Notes: generated by a model not told the origin, from the letters alone. Shown: positions 17,774-26,885, counted from the stretch's first letter. The stretch is 64,000 nucleotides of DNA from Actinoplanes campanulatus (GCF_014647795.1 NZ_BMPW01000025.1:1-64000), one strand, 5' to 3'. Numbers and translations: made by a program.

Positions 17774-18459
17774 CCACATTCGTCCTCGTCCACGGCGCCT
17801 GGCACGGCCCATGGGCCTGGGACCGCGTCGCGCCACTGCTGCACGCCGCCGGGATGCGCACGCTCACCCCGGACCTCGGCGCCGCCGAAGACCAGGGCCT
17901 GCATGATCACGCCAAGGCCGTCGCCGCCGCCGTCGACACGGTCGCGCAGAGCGACGACGTCGTACTGGTCGGACACAGTTACGCGGGCCTGGTCGTACGG
18001 GAGGCGGCCGACGCCCGGCCCGAGGCGATCGGCCACATCGTCCTCGTCGACGGGTGGGCGGGCCCCGACGGCTCGAGCATGTTCAGCCTGGCGCCGGACG
18101 CCTTCGTCGCGGCGGTCCGCGCGGCCGCCGGCGACGGCCGCCGCATTCCCGCCCCTCCCCCGGCAGCCTTCGGCATCGTCGAGCCGGACGCCGCGGCCGG
18201 CCTGGCCGCACGCCTGCGCCCGCAGCCGCTATGCACCTTCACCGAGCCGACCCGCCTGACCGGGGCCGTCGACCGGATCGCGGGGACGGCCGTCTACTGC
18301 CGGCCGCAGACCTACCCGTTCGACAGGTTCGGCGAGGCTTTGGGATACCGGACGCTGCCGCTGGACGGCCCCCACGACGTGATGCTGACCCACCCGAAGC
18401 CGCTCGCCCGGGCGCTTCTGGACGCCCGGTCCTTCAGTAGTGGGAAGCGCGAAATCTAG
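17770..18459 (+). CDS. Alpha/beta hydrolase
   Basis: A 229-residue alpha/beta hydrolase of the short esterase type. The oxyanion region is FVLVHGAWHGPWAW (residues 4-17), the nucleophile is in VLVGHSYAGLV (Ser near residue 75), and the catalytic His is in LDGPHDVMLTHP near the end. A signal peptide is absent. It overlaps the truncated LLM gene by four bases. The family acts on small esters, lactones or plant-type signal esters; the substrate is not known. Confidence 0.87.
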   Translation: MTTFVLVHGAWHGPWAWDRVAPLLHAAGMRTLTPDLGAAEDQGLHDHAKAVAAAVDTVAQSDDVVLVGHSYAGLVVREAADARPEAIGHIVLVDGWAGPDGSSMFSLAPDAFVAAVRAAAGDGRRIPAPPPAAFGIVEPDAAAGLAARLRPQPLCTFTEPTRLTGAVDRIAGTAVYCRPQTYPFDRFGEALGYRTLPLDGPHDVMLTHPKPLARALLDARSFSSGKREI

Positions 18460-18470
18460 AATCATGAAGT
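18458..18470. promoter_or_regulatory. Repeat of the ohr-region operator at the HxlR-SCP2 start
   Basis: AGAATCATGAAGT differs at one base from AGAATCAGGAAGT at 17430. It runs into the GTG start codon of the HxlR-SCP2 gene, a position where a bound repressor would block its own expression. Confidence 0.4.
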
Positions 18471-19134
18471 GGAGCAGCGAACGTACAACCAGTACTGCGC
18501 GACCGCGCGCACCCTCGACATCGTCGGCGAGCGCTGGACGCTGCTGCTGATCCGCGAACTGCTGACCGGGCCCAAACGATTCGGCGATCTGCAGGCCAGC
18601 CTGCGCGGCCTCGGCACCGGACTACTCGCCGCCCGCCTGAAACATCTGGAACGTGAGGGGCTCGCACACAAGATCATGCTTCCGCCGCCCGCCCGAACCC
18701 CGGCATACGCGCTCACCGAGGCGGGCGAGGAGCTCGGCCCACCCGTCCTGGCGCTGGCCCGGTGGGGCATGAAGTGGGCGATGGGCGAACGGCGTGCGGA
18801 GGAGACCTTCCACCCCGGCTGGGCGGTGCTCGGCCTGCGGGCCTGCTTCAACGCCGAGGCCGCCGCGGGACTCCACGCCGTCTACGAGTTCCGCATCGAT
18901 GACGAGCCGTTCCACGCCCGCGTCAAGGACGGAACGATCGAGGCACTGCACGGCCCCGCCCAGAACCCGGACGCCACCATCACGACCACCACGGACGCGT
19001 TCCTCCGCATGGCCTACCAAGGCCTCACCCTCACCCGGGCCATCGAGAGCGGCGCCGCCACGGCATCCGGCGACCGCGAGGCCCTGCGCAGGCTGGCCGC
19101 CCTGTTCCGGCTGCCCTCGTCCCGCACCCGTTGA
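18469..19134 (+). CDS. HxlR regulator fused to an SCP2-like domain
   Basis: A 221-residue two-domain protein. Residues 1-105 are an HxlR winged helix (YNQYCATARTLDIVGERWTLL, FGDLQASLRGLGTGLLAARLKHLE, with wing PPPARTPAYALT). Residues 125-215 look like an SCP2/alkyl-sulfatase C-terminal-like domain (VYEFRIDDEPFHARVKDG, PDATITTTTDAFLRMAYQG) that may bind a lipid-like ligand. The fusion is known in actinobacteria. The start is GTG nine bases after the hydrolase stop. A sequence shared with the ohr/LLM promoter region suggests it controls these genes and itself. Confidence 0.88.
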   Translation: MEQRTYNQYCATARTLDIVGERWTLLLIRELLTGPKRFGDLQASLRGLGTGLLAARLKHLEREGLAHKIMLPPPARTPAYALTEAGEELGPPVLALARWGMKWAMGERRAEETFHPGWAVLGLRACFNAEAAAGLHAVYEFRIDDEPFHARVKDGTIEALHGPAQNPDATITTTTDAFLRMAYQGLTLTRAIESGAATASGDREALRRLAALFRLPSSRTR

Positions 19135-19187
19135 CGACCGCACAAGAAACGGTCAACGAGATCCGCACCTCACGTACCCTGCCGGGT

Positions 19188-19685
19188 GTGGCATGTCGAG
19201 GAATGTTCTTTGCGCTGACGGAGGACCAGGAAGCCGCGTTGATGGCGACGCGCGACGACTCCGAGGTTCGGGCGTTCGTCGAAGAGGTCGAGATGGGCGA
19301 CTGGGATGGCGTACCTCTGGATTGCGAGACGGACAAAGCCTGGGATGCCCTCCATCGGTGCCTGAGCGACGGCACGCTCGGCTGCGGCCGGCGCCTTTCC
19401 CCGTTGGACATGGCGGTGCTCGGCGGCGGCCACCACTACGAAGGCGATGACTACGTCGTGGCGCACCTGCGCGCCGACGAAGCCGCTCAGGTCGCTGAAG
19501 CCCTCAAAACGGTGGATCAGTCCTGGATGCGCCAGCGCTACAACCGCATCGACCCCGGGGATTACCAGGGCGTGCTCAGCGATGAGGACTTCGACTACAC
19601 CTGGTACTGGTTCACGAAGATGCGCGACTTCTACCTCGAAGCCGCGGCCGCGAACCGTGCGGTCATCTTCACCGTCGATCAGTAA
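19188..19685 (+). CDS. DUF1877 (YfbM-like) protein
   Basis: A 165-residue protein. The typical start is CRGMFFALTEDQEAALMA; then come VPLDCETDKAWDALHRCL, GGGHHYEGDDYVVAHLRADEAAQVAEAL and the C-terminal DYTWYWFTKMRDFYLEAA. The family has no known biochemical role. GTG at 19188 was chosen because DUF1877 proteins begin MxCRG; the frame is open for 19 codons upstream. Not in an obvious operon. Confidence 0.85.
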   Translation: MACRGMFFALTEDQEAALMATRDDSEVRAFVEEVEMGDWDGVPLDCETDKAWDALHRCLSDGTLGCGRRLSPLDMAVLGGGHHYEGDDYVVAHLRADEAAQVAEALKTVDQSWMRQRYNRIDPGDYQGVLSDEDFDYTWYWFTKMRDFYLEAAAANRAVIFTVDQ

Positions 19686-20015
19686 GCCGTCAACGGCGTA
19701 CCCGGTAGCCCGAACACGACGGGTACGACGTCCATGCGCACCTCGTCGACCAGGCCCGCGGCGGACTTCGACGTACCGCAACGCCGCCGGCGCCGCCGGC
19801 ATCACGCGCCGGGAGTATGATCGCGGGTGGCGCTTTCCGCGCGCCATATCTCCTGACCGGCGATCCACGCCGCCGGCGACGCGGAGGCGAAGGTGGCCTT
19901 CATGCCATCGCGGAGCGTAGTCGACGTTTTCCATGTCCAGTCGCGGGTAGCCGGACGGGGCGCGGCGAGCCGGCGTGGGGCAGTGCCGCTGCCGTCGTCC
20001 AGGACAGGACAGGAC
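19686..20015. other. Intergenic region with no supported gene
   Basis: About 330 bases. Several reading frames are open but none has family resemblance; a minus-strand peptide ending AWIAGQEIWRAESATRD looks protein-like but has no convincing start. It contains the promoter of the next gene and its ribosome site (AGGAC repeats). Confidence 0.35.
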
Positions 20016-21260
20016 GTGACCGACCAACGCCGGCTCAAGAAGCTGGTGCGCGAGCGTATGACGCGCACCGGGGAGTCGTACACCACCGCCCGCCGCCATG
20101 TGGTCCGGCCGGAGTCGCCCGCGTTGCCGAGCGGGCTGGTTCCCGGCTACGACACCTTCGGGCCCCGGCAGCACCGGCCCAGTTCGCTCGCCGTGCACCT
20201 GCTGCGCCAGGGCGGGATCGCGTGCTCGGAGGCGCTGGCGTGTGGGCTCGCCGGGGGTATCGGCTTCATGTACGCGGTCTTCGAGTACCGCGGCATGCCA
20301 CCGATCCTGACGATCGTGGCACAGCACCACCCGGATCCCTGGATCACGTCGGTGCTGCGCCGGCTGCCACTCACCTTCACCGAAGCGCACAGTACGTCGA
20401 CGCCGCGCGCTCTGGACGCGTTGCGCGCCGCCGTTGAGCGGGGCAGGCCGGTCTATGTGAGCGTGGACCAGGCGCGGCTACCCTGGCACAACGGCGAGGT
20501 GGCGCTCGCGACGGAGCCGTACGGTGTGGTGGTTGCCGGCATCGAAGGCGACGCCGTGCTCGTGGACGACTGCGCCGCGGTGCCCCACCGGCTGTCGGTG
20601 GACGAGTTCGCGGCGGCCTGGGCCGGGCACAGGAAGGGCCGGCACCACCGGATCGTGCTGGAGACCGTCGGCGCCGGCCGGCCGGATGTCGAAGGTGCGA
20701 TCGCGACCACCGTCGCGCACCTCACCGGGCCGGTCCTCGGGCACAGCTTCGACGCGAACTTCGGCTTCTCCGGCATGCGCCGGTTCTCCGATCAGCTACG
20801 CGACGGCCGGACCAGGTCGGGATGGCAACGCAGATTCGGTTCGCCGGAGTCGTTCGGCATGGCGATGCGCCGGCTCTACGAGTGCCTCGAACTGTCGCAC
20901 ACGGCGCCGGGCGGCACCCGCCCGCTCTACGCGGACTTCCTGGACGAGGCGGCCGGCACCCTGGAACGGCCGGCGCTGTCCGAGGCGGCGAAGCTGTTCC
21001 GCGAGTCGGGCGCCCGGTGGTCGGCGCTTGCCGCACGGGCCGAGGCACACGCGGGCGAGTACGGCGAACTGTGCGAGCGCCGGATGTTGCTCGCCATGAC
21101 CGGCGCCGACGTACGCGAGATCGACGAACGCATCGCCGGCCTGCCGCCGGTGCCGGACCTCGGCGCCGATGGGCGGGCGGTGTTGTTCGCCGAGATGGCC
21201 GACCTGGTCGACGCCGCCCACGACCTGGAAAGCCGCGCGGCGGGAATGCTCGCCGGCTGA
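20016..21260 (+). CDS. BtrH N-terminal domain protein (DUF4872 type)
   Basis: A 414-residue protein. The first 35 residues hold a small basic helix pair (KKLVRERMTRTGESYTTARRHV), a tail also found on other actinobacterial proteins. Then comes a BtrH-like papain/NlpC-fold domain: QGGIACSEALACGLAGGIGFMYAVFEY carries the likely Cys nucleophile, PVYVSVDQARLPWH, GVVVAGIEGDAVLVDD. The C-terminal half is the helical DUF4872 part (FGSPESFGMAMRRLYECLEL). BtrH itself moves an acyl group from a carrier protein in butirosin synthesis. No carrier or cluster is seen here, so the role is open. The GTG start has AGGAC before it. Confidence 0.8.
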   Translation: MTDQRRLKKLVRERMTRTGESYTTARRHVVRPESPALPSGLVPGYDTFGPRQHRPSSLAVHLLRQGGIACSEALACGLAGGIGFMYAVFEYRGMPPILTIVAQHHPDPWITSVLRRLPLTFTEAHSTSTPRALDALRAAVERGRPVYVSVDQARLPWHNGEVALATEPYGVVVAGIEGDAVLVDDCAAVPHRLSVDEFAAAWAGHRKGRHHRIVLETVGAGRPDVEGAIATTVAHLTGPVLGHSFDANFGFSGMRRFSDQLRDGRTRSGWQRRFGSPESFGMAMRRLYECLELSHTAPGGTRPLYADFLDEAAGTLERPALSEAAKLFRESGARWSALAARAEAHAGEYGELCERRMLLAMTGADVREIDERIAGLPPVPDLGADGRAVLFAEMADLVDAAHDLESRAAGMLAG

Positions 21261-21328
21261 CACCGCAACGCAACTCCATCGACCGGAATCTCGTCGATAT
21301 AGACGTCGGCGGTCAGTGGCATGTCCGG

Positions 21329-21661
21329 CTACGGATCGGGTGGCAGGGCGAACCCGGAACGCAGCCACACCTCGAACGCGGGCGCAACAACCTGAAGGTC
21401 GACTTCGCCGAGACCGCCCAGGTCGGCCCGGAACACCGGGCCGCCACCGTCGCACCTGAGGAAGAATCCCCGGTCGCCGTCCTGGCCGATCATGAGGTAG
21501 CCCGTGAGCCATTCGCCGATCTCGTAGGTCGTGTTGCGCTCCGGCAGGGATTCCCGGCAGTACACGTACACCCCGTCGGCTTCGACGTCGTCGGTGACCG
21601 ACGCCAACCATCGCTGGTAAGCGGCATCCGTCCGGGAAACGAGTTGTTCGACCATCTCCAC
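21329..21661 (-). CDS. SMI1/KNR4 (SUKH) family protein
   Basis: A 110-residue protein resembling the C-terminal part of the SUKH fold: GVYVYCRESLPERNTTYEIG, YLMIGQDGDRGFFLRCDG, GPVFRADLGGLG. SUKH proteins often serve as immunity proteins against polymorphic toxins, but many are orphans. No toxin gene is adjacent. The GTG has AGGAG at a good distance; an ATG two codons later is possible. The length is a little short for the family. Confidence 0.65.
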   Translation of the reverse strand: MEMVEQLVSRTDAAYQRWLASVTDDVEADGVYVYCRESLPERNTTYEIGEWLTGYLMIGQDGDRGFFLRCDGGGPVFRADLGGLGEVDLQVVAPAFEVWLRSGFALPPDP

Positions 21662-21670
21662 CGCCGGCTC

Positions 21671-22339
21671 CTACAGCATCTCGATGCGACCGTTTTCCAG
21701 TCGGTAGATCGCGCCGACGACGTCGACGCGACGGGCCGCGAGCGCCTCCTTCAAGTATGCGGCCTGCTTGAGAGTGGCCACTGTCCGGTGGATGTGGCTG
21801 CGTGTGGCCTTGCCGAGGTTGTAGTCGATCGGTCTGGCCGCCGGTATCGCGGGAGTGATCTGGTCGATCAGGAACTGGCGGCCACCGGCGGGCCGGCGTC
21901 CGGTGCGGACCGCCTCGTACGCGGCGGCTACCGCGCGGCAGTCGTCATGTCCGAGCACGACCACCAGCGGCACCTGTAGCTCGGTCACCGCGAACTCGAC
22001 CGAGCCCATCACGGCGCGGTCCAGTACGTGGCCGGCGGAACGGGCGACACAGATCGCTCCGATGCCCTGGCCGAGCACCGTTTCCACCGGCACCCGGGCA
22101 TCGATGCAGCCGACGACGACCGCGTAGGGCTGGGCGTCGACGCCGCCGTTGAAGACGTTGCCGGGATGCGCGGCTCGTGACGTGAATCGGGCGTTGCCCG
22201 CGCGCAGACGGGCCAGCGCTTCGACCGGGTCCGGCCGGCCGTGGTATCGCGCCACCTGTTGCGGCGGGATCGGCGCGGCTGTCGGATCGGAGAACAACCG
22301 TCCCGGTTCCACAGAAGTGAGGATGACACGCCAGCCCAT
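21671..22339 (-). CDS. Beta-carbonic anhydrase
   Basis: A 222-residue beta-class carbonic anhydrase (CO2 + H2O to bicarbonate + H+). The zinc ligands and the dyad are seen: VVGCIDARVP (Cys, then Asp-x-Arg) and VVVLGHDDCRAV (His and Cys). RLRAGNARFTS near residue 45 is the usual start of the domain, and an N-terminal extension of about 40 residues precedes it. No signal peptide. Same strand as the catabolic operon 50 bases upstream and possibly its last gene, but that is not certain. Confidence 0.9.
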   Translation of the reverse strand: MGWRVILTSVEPGRLFSDPTAAPIPPQQVARYHGRPDPVEALARLRAGNARFTSRAAHPGNVFNGGVDAQPYAVVVGCIDARVPVETVLGQGIGAICVARSAGHVLDRAVMGSVEFAVTELQVPLVVVLGHDDCRAVAAAYEAVRTGRRPAGGRQFLIDQITPAIPAARPIDYNLGKATRSHIHRTVATLKQAAYLKEALAARRVDVVGAIYRLENGRIEML

Positions 22340-22388
22340 GGGTGGGAAGTCGGCCGCCTGGCTTCGGTCGCGGAAAGCCACGAGGCAT

Positions 22389-23405
22389 TCATCGGGGTAC
22401 GACCAGCAGGGTGGCGCCGAGTGCGCCGGCCGTGATGAAGAGCGTGGCCGCCGCCGTGAGCAGGACCGCGGCCCTGCTGCGGCGTACCAGTGAGGCGAGG
22501 TGGACACTGGCGCCCATGCCGAACAGGGCGACGCCGAGCGAGATCGTCTGAAGTGTGCCGATCCAGTCGAGCGCCGGCTGCGGTACGACGCCCGCGCTGC
22601 GCAACCCCGCACAGGCGAGAAAGCCGAGGACGAACAGCGGGATCAGCGGCGGGCGTGCGGTCTCGCCACCGGTACGGGGTGAACGGATCCGGCGCAGCGC
22701 GCTCACGCCGGCGACGACCGGGGCGAGAAGCAGTACCCGGGTGAGTTTGACGACGACCGCGACGGTGACGACGGCCGCGCCGGCCGGGCTGGCAGCGGCC
22801 ACTACCTGGCCGACCTCGTGTACCGCCGCGCCGGTCCACACGCCGTACTGCACGTCGTCGAGACCGAGCGGCGAGCGCAGCAGCGGAAACACCGTCAGCG
22901 CGATCGTGCCGAACAGAGTGATCATCGCGATGGCGGTGGTGACGTCCTCCTCGTCGGCTTCGGCGGCGTCCTCCATGGCGGCGATGGCCGCCGCGCCGCA
23001 GATCGCCACACCGGTGCCGATGAGCAGGCTGCGCGGCCCGCCCAGGCGCATCCGGGTGCCCAGCCAGGTGGTGCCCACGAGGGTGGCGAGCAGCGTGCCG
23101 GCGACCGCGGCGATGACGGGTGCGCCGAGTGCGGTTATCGCGTCGATCGACACCGAGAAGCCGAGCAACATCACGCCTGTTCGCAGCAGCCGCTTGGTGA
23201 GCCGGCCGAGGACGGCTCGGCCGCGGCGGGGCAGCAGGTTGAGGTTGGCGGCCGCGACGCCGAGGGCGACCGCCCAGGTGAGCACGCCGATCTGGGGCAC
23301 GATCCGGTGGGCGAGCAGCGCGCCGCCGAGGCCGGCCGCGGCCACCAGCAGGCCGGGCGCGAGACCCGGCTGCTGGTGGCGGACGGCCGGGGCCTGGGCG
23401 GCCAC
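22389..23405 (-). CDS. YeiH family putative sulfate/anion exporter (UPF0324)
   Basis: A 338-residue integral membrane protein with about ten membrane segments. Family signs are VALGVAAANLNLLPRRGR, LLRTGVMLLGFSVSID, GTGVAICGAAAIAAMEDAAEA and VWTGAAVHEVGQVVAAAS. UPF0324 members are annotated as putative sulfate exporters; transport has not been shown for most. The GTG start lies 11 bases after the acyl-CoA ligase stop, so it is probably the end of the catabolic operon. A TTG overlapping that stop is also possible. An exporter of sulfite/sulfate would fit the TauD-like enzyme upstream; this is inference. Confidence 0.82.
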   Translation of the reverse strand: MAAQAPAVRHQQPGLAPGLLVAAAGLGGALLAHRIVPQIGVLTWAVALGVAAANLNLLPRRGRAVLGRLTKRLLRTGVMLLGFSVSIDAITALGAPVIAAVAGTLLATLVGTTWLGTRMRLGGPRSLLIGTGVAICGAAAIAAMEDAAEADEEDVTTAIAMITLFGTIALTVFPLLRSPLGLDDVQYGVWTGAAVHEVGQVVAAASPAGAAVVTVAVVVKLTRVLLLAPVVAGVSALRRIRSPRTGGETARPPLIPLFVLGFLACAGLRSAGVVPQPALDWIGTLQTISLGVALFGMGASVHLASLVRRSRAAVLLTAAATLFITAGALGATLLVVPR

Positions 23406-23416
23406 GTCCGTCGCGG

Positions 23417-24970
23417 TCAACGACCGGCCAGTTCGCGCTTGAGGATCTTGCCGGTCGCCGTCATCGGCAGCTCGTCGACGAACTCGACGATGCGGGGGTA
23501 TTTGTAGGACGCCATGGTCTCGCGGCACCAGGCGATCAGGTCGCCTTCGGTGACCGCACCGGAACGGATCACGAAGGCCTTGACCTCCTCGCCGTAGCAG
23601 GAGTGCGGCACCCCGACGACGGCGGCGAGGGAGACCGCCGGGTGGGTCAGCAGCACCTCCTCGATCTCGCGGGGATACACGTTGAAGCCGCCCCGGATGA
23701 TCATGTCTTTGGCGCGGTCGACGATGTAGTAGAAGCCGTCCGCGTCCCGGCGGGCCAGGTCCCCGGTGCGGAACCAGCCGTCCCGCATCACCTCGGCGGT
23801 CGCCTCCGGCCGGCGGTGGTAACCCTTCATGATGTTGTGGCCGCGGATGGCGATCTCGCCGATCTGGTCCGCACCCTCGACCGTCTTCCCTGCGGCGTCG
23901 ATCAGTTTCACCTGGACACCCCAGATCGGTACGCCGATGGAGCCGGGACGGGGATCGCGTTCCGGGTCGCTGAAGGTGGCGACGGGTGACGTCTCGGACA
24001 GGCCGTACCCTTCCAGGATCTGTACCCCGAACCGTTCCTGGAACTGGTTGATGATCTCCACCGGGAGCGACGCGCCACCCGAGACGGCCACCCGCATGGT
24101 GCGAGCGATCTCCGCCACGTCGACACCCTCGTGCAGCGCGCCGAGCAGGCCCCAGTACATCGTCGGCACCCCGGCGAAGAAGGTGATCTTCTCCCGTTGC
24201 AGCAGCGCGACCGCCTGGTCCGCCTGGAACCGTGGCAGAAGCACCAGGGTCGAGGCGACCGCGAAGCCGGCGTTCATCTGCACGGTCGAACCGAACGAGT
24301 GGAACAGCGGAAGCGTGATCAGATGCCGCTCGTGGTCGGTGGCGAGGTTGCCGAACAGGCGGTTGCAGGTGAGCGCGTTGAACACCAGGTTGCCGTGCGA
24401 CAGTTCGGCGCCTTTGGGCTGTCCGGTCGTTCCGCTGGTGTAGAGGATGACCGCGGTGTCGGTCTCGTTCGTGGCCACCGTGTCGAAGGGGCCGGACCGG
24501 CCGGCGAGCGCCTGGCCGAGGGTGCGGGCGCCCTCGATCGGCGAGGCCGCCGCCGGGTCGGCCGTGATGAGCAGGAACCGCTCGCAGCCGGGCGTCTGCT
24601 GGAAGCCGGCGAACCCCTCGGCGCCCATCGGCAGATCGGCGGTGCCCTCGAAACACAGGTATGCCGTGGCCTGCGAGTCTGCCAGGTGATAAGCGATTTC
24701 GCGGCCTTTGAGAAGCACATTCAGCGGTACGACGACCGCGCCCGCTTTGAGGATGCCGTAGTAGACGATCGGGAAGTACGGCAGGTTCGGGCAGGACAGG
24801 GCGACCCGGTCGCCCGGCTGGACTCCCAGGTCCACCAGCAGGCCGGCCACCTGATCAGCGGCCCGATCGACGTCGGCGTACGACAGCCGGGTGTCGCCGA
24901 GCACGACCGCGTCGCGGTCCGGGTGCCGTCGGGCGCTGTCTTCCAGCAGGGTGGCGAGGTTGAGGATCAT
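23417..24970 (-). CDS. AMP-dependent acyl-CoA synthetase
   Basis: A 517-residue adenylate-forming ligase that activates a carboxylic acid to its CoA thioester through an acyl-AMP. Motifs: ILYTSGTTGQPKGAELSH (P-loop), the SGGASLP and EGYGLSETSP regions, the hinge RTGDLARRDADGFYYIVDR, and the C-terminal catalytic Lys in TATGKILKREL. It looks like medium/long-chain or aryl-acid ligases; the acid cannot be fixed. Its ATG overlaps the stop of the upstream hydrolase (ATGA), so they are coupled in the catabolic operon. Confidence 0.92.
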   Translation of the reverse strand: MILNLATLLEDSARRHPDRDAVVLGDTRLSYADVDRAADQVAGLLVDLGVQPGDRVALSCPNLPYFPIVYYGILKAGAVVVPLNVLLKGREIAYHLADSQATAYLCFEGTADLPMGAEGFAGFQQTPGCERFLLITADPAAASPIEGARTLGQALAGRSGPFDTVATNETDTAVILYTSGTTGQPKGAELSHGNLVFNALTCNRLFGNLATDHERHLITLPLFHSFGSTVQMNAGFAVASTLVLLPRFQADQAVALLQREKITFFAGVPTMYWGLLGALHEGVDVAEIARTMRVAVSGGASLPVEIINQFQERFGVQILEGYGLSETSPVATFSDPERDPRPGSIGVPIWGVQVKLIDAAGKTVEGADQIGEIAIRGHNIMKGYHRRPEATAEVMRDGWFRTGDLARRDADGFYYIVDRAKDMIIRGGFNVYPREIEEVLLTHPAVSLAAVVGVPHSCYGEEVKAFVIRSGAVTEGDLIAWCRETMASYKYPRIVEFVDELPMTATGKILKRELAGR

Positions 24971-25554
24971 TGCAGCGCCTTTGCGTGGTCGAGTTCGGTG
25001 ATGAGCGGCCCGGCTCCCGGCCAAGGGCCGTAGCCGGATGCCGGATTGAGATGGCCCACGGTGCCGAGGTCGTGGTGGCGGCTGCCCCAGGCGCCGGCGA
25101 GGGCCCGCACCCGTGCCGGATCTCCGAGCGGGTCGTCGGAGCTGGCGGCCACGATGCTGGGGAAGGGCAGCGGCAGCCGGGGTATCGGTAGCCAGCCGTG
25201 GTCGGCCAGGGTGGACAGCGAGGGGTAGACGGCGGGTAGTGGCGCCGCCAGGTCCGGTGGGGTGGCCAGGAGCGCGCCCCGCACCTGCCGGGCGGTTCCG
25301 GGATGGCGGGCGGCCCAGTGGACGGTGACGATCACGCCGGCGCTGTGCGCCACGATGACGACCGGTTCGCCGGCCGTCTCGACCGCGAGTTGTAGTGCCG
25401 TCACCCGCTCGTCCAGGCTCGGATTCTCCCGTCCGAGCGGTGTGACGGGCCGAACGTTCGCCAGGCTGCCGGCGAGCCTGGTCTGCCAGTGGTCGGGTAC
25501 GTGCCCGCGGAGCCCGGGCACCGTGATGATCACCGCGCCCGGGCCGGGTATCAC
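24967..25554 (-). CDS. RBBP9/YdeN-type alpha/beta hydrolase
   Basis: A 195-residue small serine hydrolase: VPGLRGHVPDHWQTRL near residues 12-27 (the family signature), the nucleophile Ser in VIVAHSAGVIV (near residue 71), and DDPLGDP and VGHLNPASGYG for the acid and His. Cytoplasmic. It overlaps the MFS stop upstream (GTGA) and the ligase start downstream (ATGA), the tightest coupling in this operon. It may cleave an ester or thioester intermediate of the pathway. Confidence 0.85.
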   Translation of the reverse strand: MIPGPGAVIITVPGLRGHVPDHWQTRLAGSLANVRPVTPLGRENPSLDERVTALQLAVETAGEPVVIVAHSAGVIVTVHWAARHPGTARQVRGALLATPPDLAAPLPAVYPSLSTLADHGWLPIPRLPLPFPSIVAASSDDPLGDPARVRALAGAWGSRHHDLGTVGHLNPASGYGPWPGAGPLITELDHAKALQ

Positions 25555-26885
25555 GCGGTGTCCCCGTCCCGGGCCTCGGTGGCCGTCGCGGGTTCGAGGC
25601 GCCGGATGCTGGACGGGTAGGCCTGGCGTCCCGCGATCAGCAGGACGACGGCGATCACCGCTGCCAGTGGGACGTATCGCATGGCGGTTTCCAGGCCGAG
25701 GCGGTCGGCGAGGGCGCCGGTCACGAGCGGTCCGGCGGCGAGGCCGAGCACGTTGTTGAAGAGGGTGAGTGTGCCGAACGCGGTGGCGCGGATCGATTCG
25801 TGGGTCAGTCGGGCCACCATCGCGCCGGTGGGGCCGGTCGTGCCGGCGGCGAAGAAGCAGCCCAGTGCGAGCAGCAGCATCTGCGCTCCGCCCGGTTGTA
25901 CCGCGAAACCCGCGCCGAGGAGGATCAGGGTCAGGGTCGCGAAGACGATGGCGGTGGTCCATTTGCCGGTCGGCCGGGTCTGCCCGACACGGTCGGTGAT
26001 CAGGCCGCAGACGACCATGCCGGCTCCGATGATCAGGATGAACAGGGCGGCGACCTTGGCGGCCCGGTCCGGCGCCATGTCGTACGCCCGGTTGAAGTAG
26101 CTGGGCAGCCAGGCGAACAGTGAGCCGGTGATGAACAGTTGCAGCCCGCCGCCGAGGTAGGCGAACACCACCGCGGGGGTGGAGAACAGTGTGGTCAGGC
26201 GGGCGCGCCGCTGTCCGGCCGCCAGTGCCGGGCCGGTGTCGGCGTTGTCGTCGACCCTGTGCGCGGCCAGTTTGCGTTCGTTGATGGTCGCCAGGTAGAG
26301 GCCGGCGAGGACGAGTCCGAAGATGCCCATGGCCGCGAAGGCCCAGCGCCATCCGAACTGGACGGCGAGCACGCCGCCGAGCGCGACGCCGAGGACTGAT
26401 CCGAAGGAGCCGGCGGCCATGAAGGCGCCGGTGAGCGAGGCCCGCCGTCGTGCGGAGAAGACCGCGAGGACGACGGCGAGGCCGACACTGCCGTACGCGG
26501 CCTCGCCCACACCGATGAACAGGCGGGCCGCGAGCAGGTGCCCGTATCCGGCGGCGAGGGCGCAGCCGAGTGTGGCGAGGCTCCAGACGACCGCCATGAC
26601 GACGATCGACCTCACCCGTCCCCAGCGGTCGCCGACCAGCGACAGTGGGACCGCGAGGATGCCGACGGTGAGGGCGACGATGCTGGTCAGGCTGCCCAGT
26701 TGGGTGTCGGTGAGCCCCCACTCCTCTTTCAGGAACGGGAACACCGCCGACAGGACCTGCCGTGACATGTAGTCCGACAGCAGGAGCCCGAAGGTGAGGG
26801 TGAAGACGACCCACGGGAAGACCCGGGAGACCCGGATGGAAGGTGTGGCCGGCGGCGCGACATCCGCGTTGACGGGCATGGCCAT
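25551..26885 (-). CDS. MFS transporter
   Basis: A 444-residue major facilitator with 12 predicted membrane helices. The loop 2-3 motif is seen as GDRWGRVRS, and the second-half copy as DRVGQTRPTG. The start region FPWVVFTLTFGLLLSDYMSRQVLSA is like the aromatic-acid/hexuronate (ACS) branch of organic-anion transporters. GGAG lies five bases before the ATG. Inside a catabolic operon it most likely imports the substrate as an anion. Confidence 0.9.
   Translation of the reverse strand: MAMPVNADVAPPATPSIRVSRVFPWVVFTLTFGLLLSDYMSRQVLSAVFPFLKEEWGLTDTQLGSLTSIVALTVGILAVPLSLVGDRWGRVRSIVVMAVVWSLATLGCALAAGYGHLLAARLFIGVGEAAYGSVGLAVVLAVFSARRRASLTGAFMAAGSFGSVLGVALGGVLAVQFGWRWAFAAMGIFGLVLAGLYLATINERKLAAHRVDDNADTGPALAAGQRRARLTTLFSTPAVVFAYLGGGLQLFITGSLFAWLPSYFNRAYDMAPDRAAKVAALFILIIGAGMVVCGLITDRVGQTRPTGKWTTAIVFATLTLILLGAGFAVQPGGAQMLLLALGCFFAAGTTGPTGAMVARLTHESIRATAFGTLTLFNNVLGLAAGPLVTGALADRLGLETAMRYVPLAAVIAVVLLIAGRQAYPSSIRRLEPATATEARDGDTA

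Noticed and set aside
25555-26814. Upstream extension of the small hydrolase frame
   Set aside because: It is an Arg/His/Pro-rich shadow of the MFS gene; the GTG overlapping the MFS stop is the sensible start.
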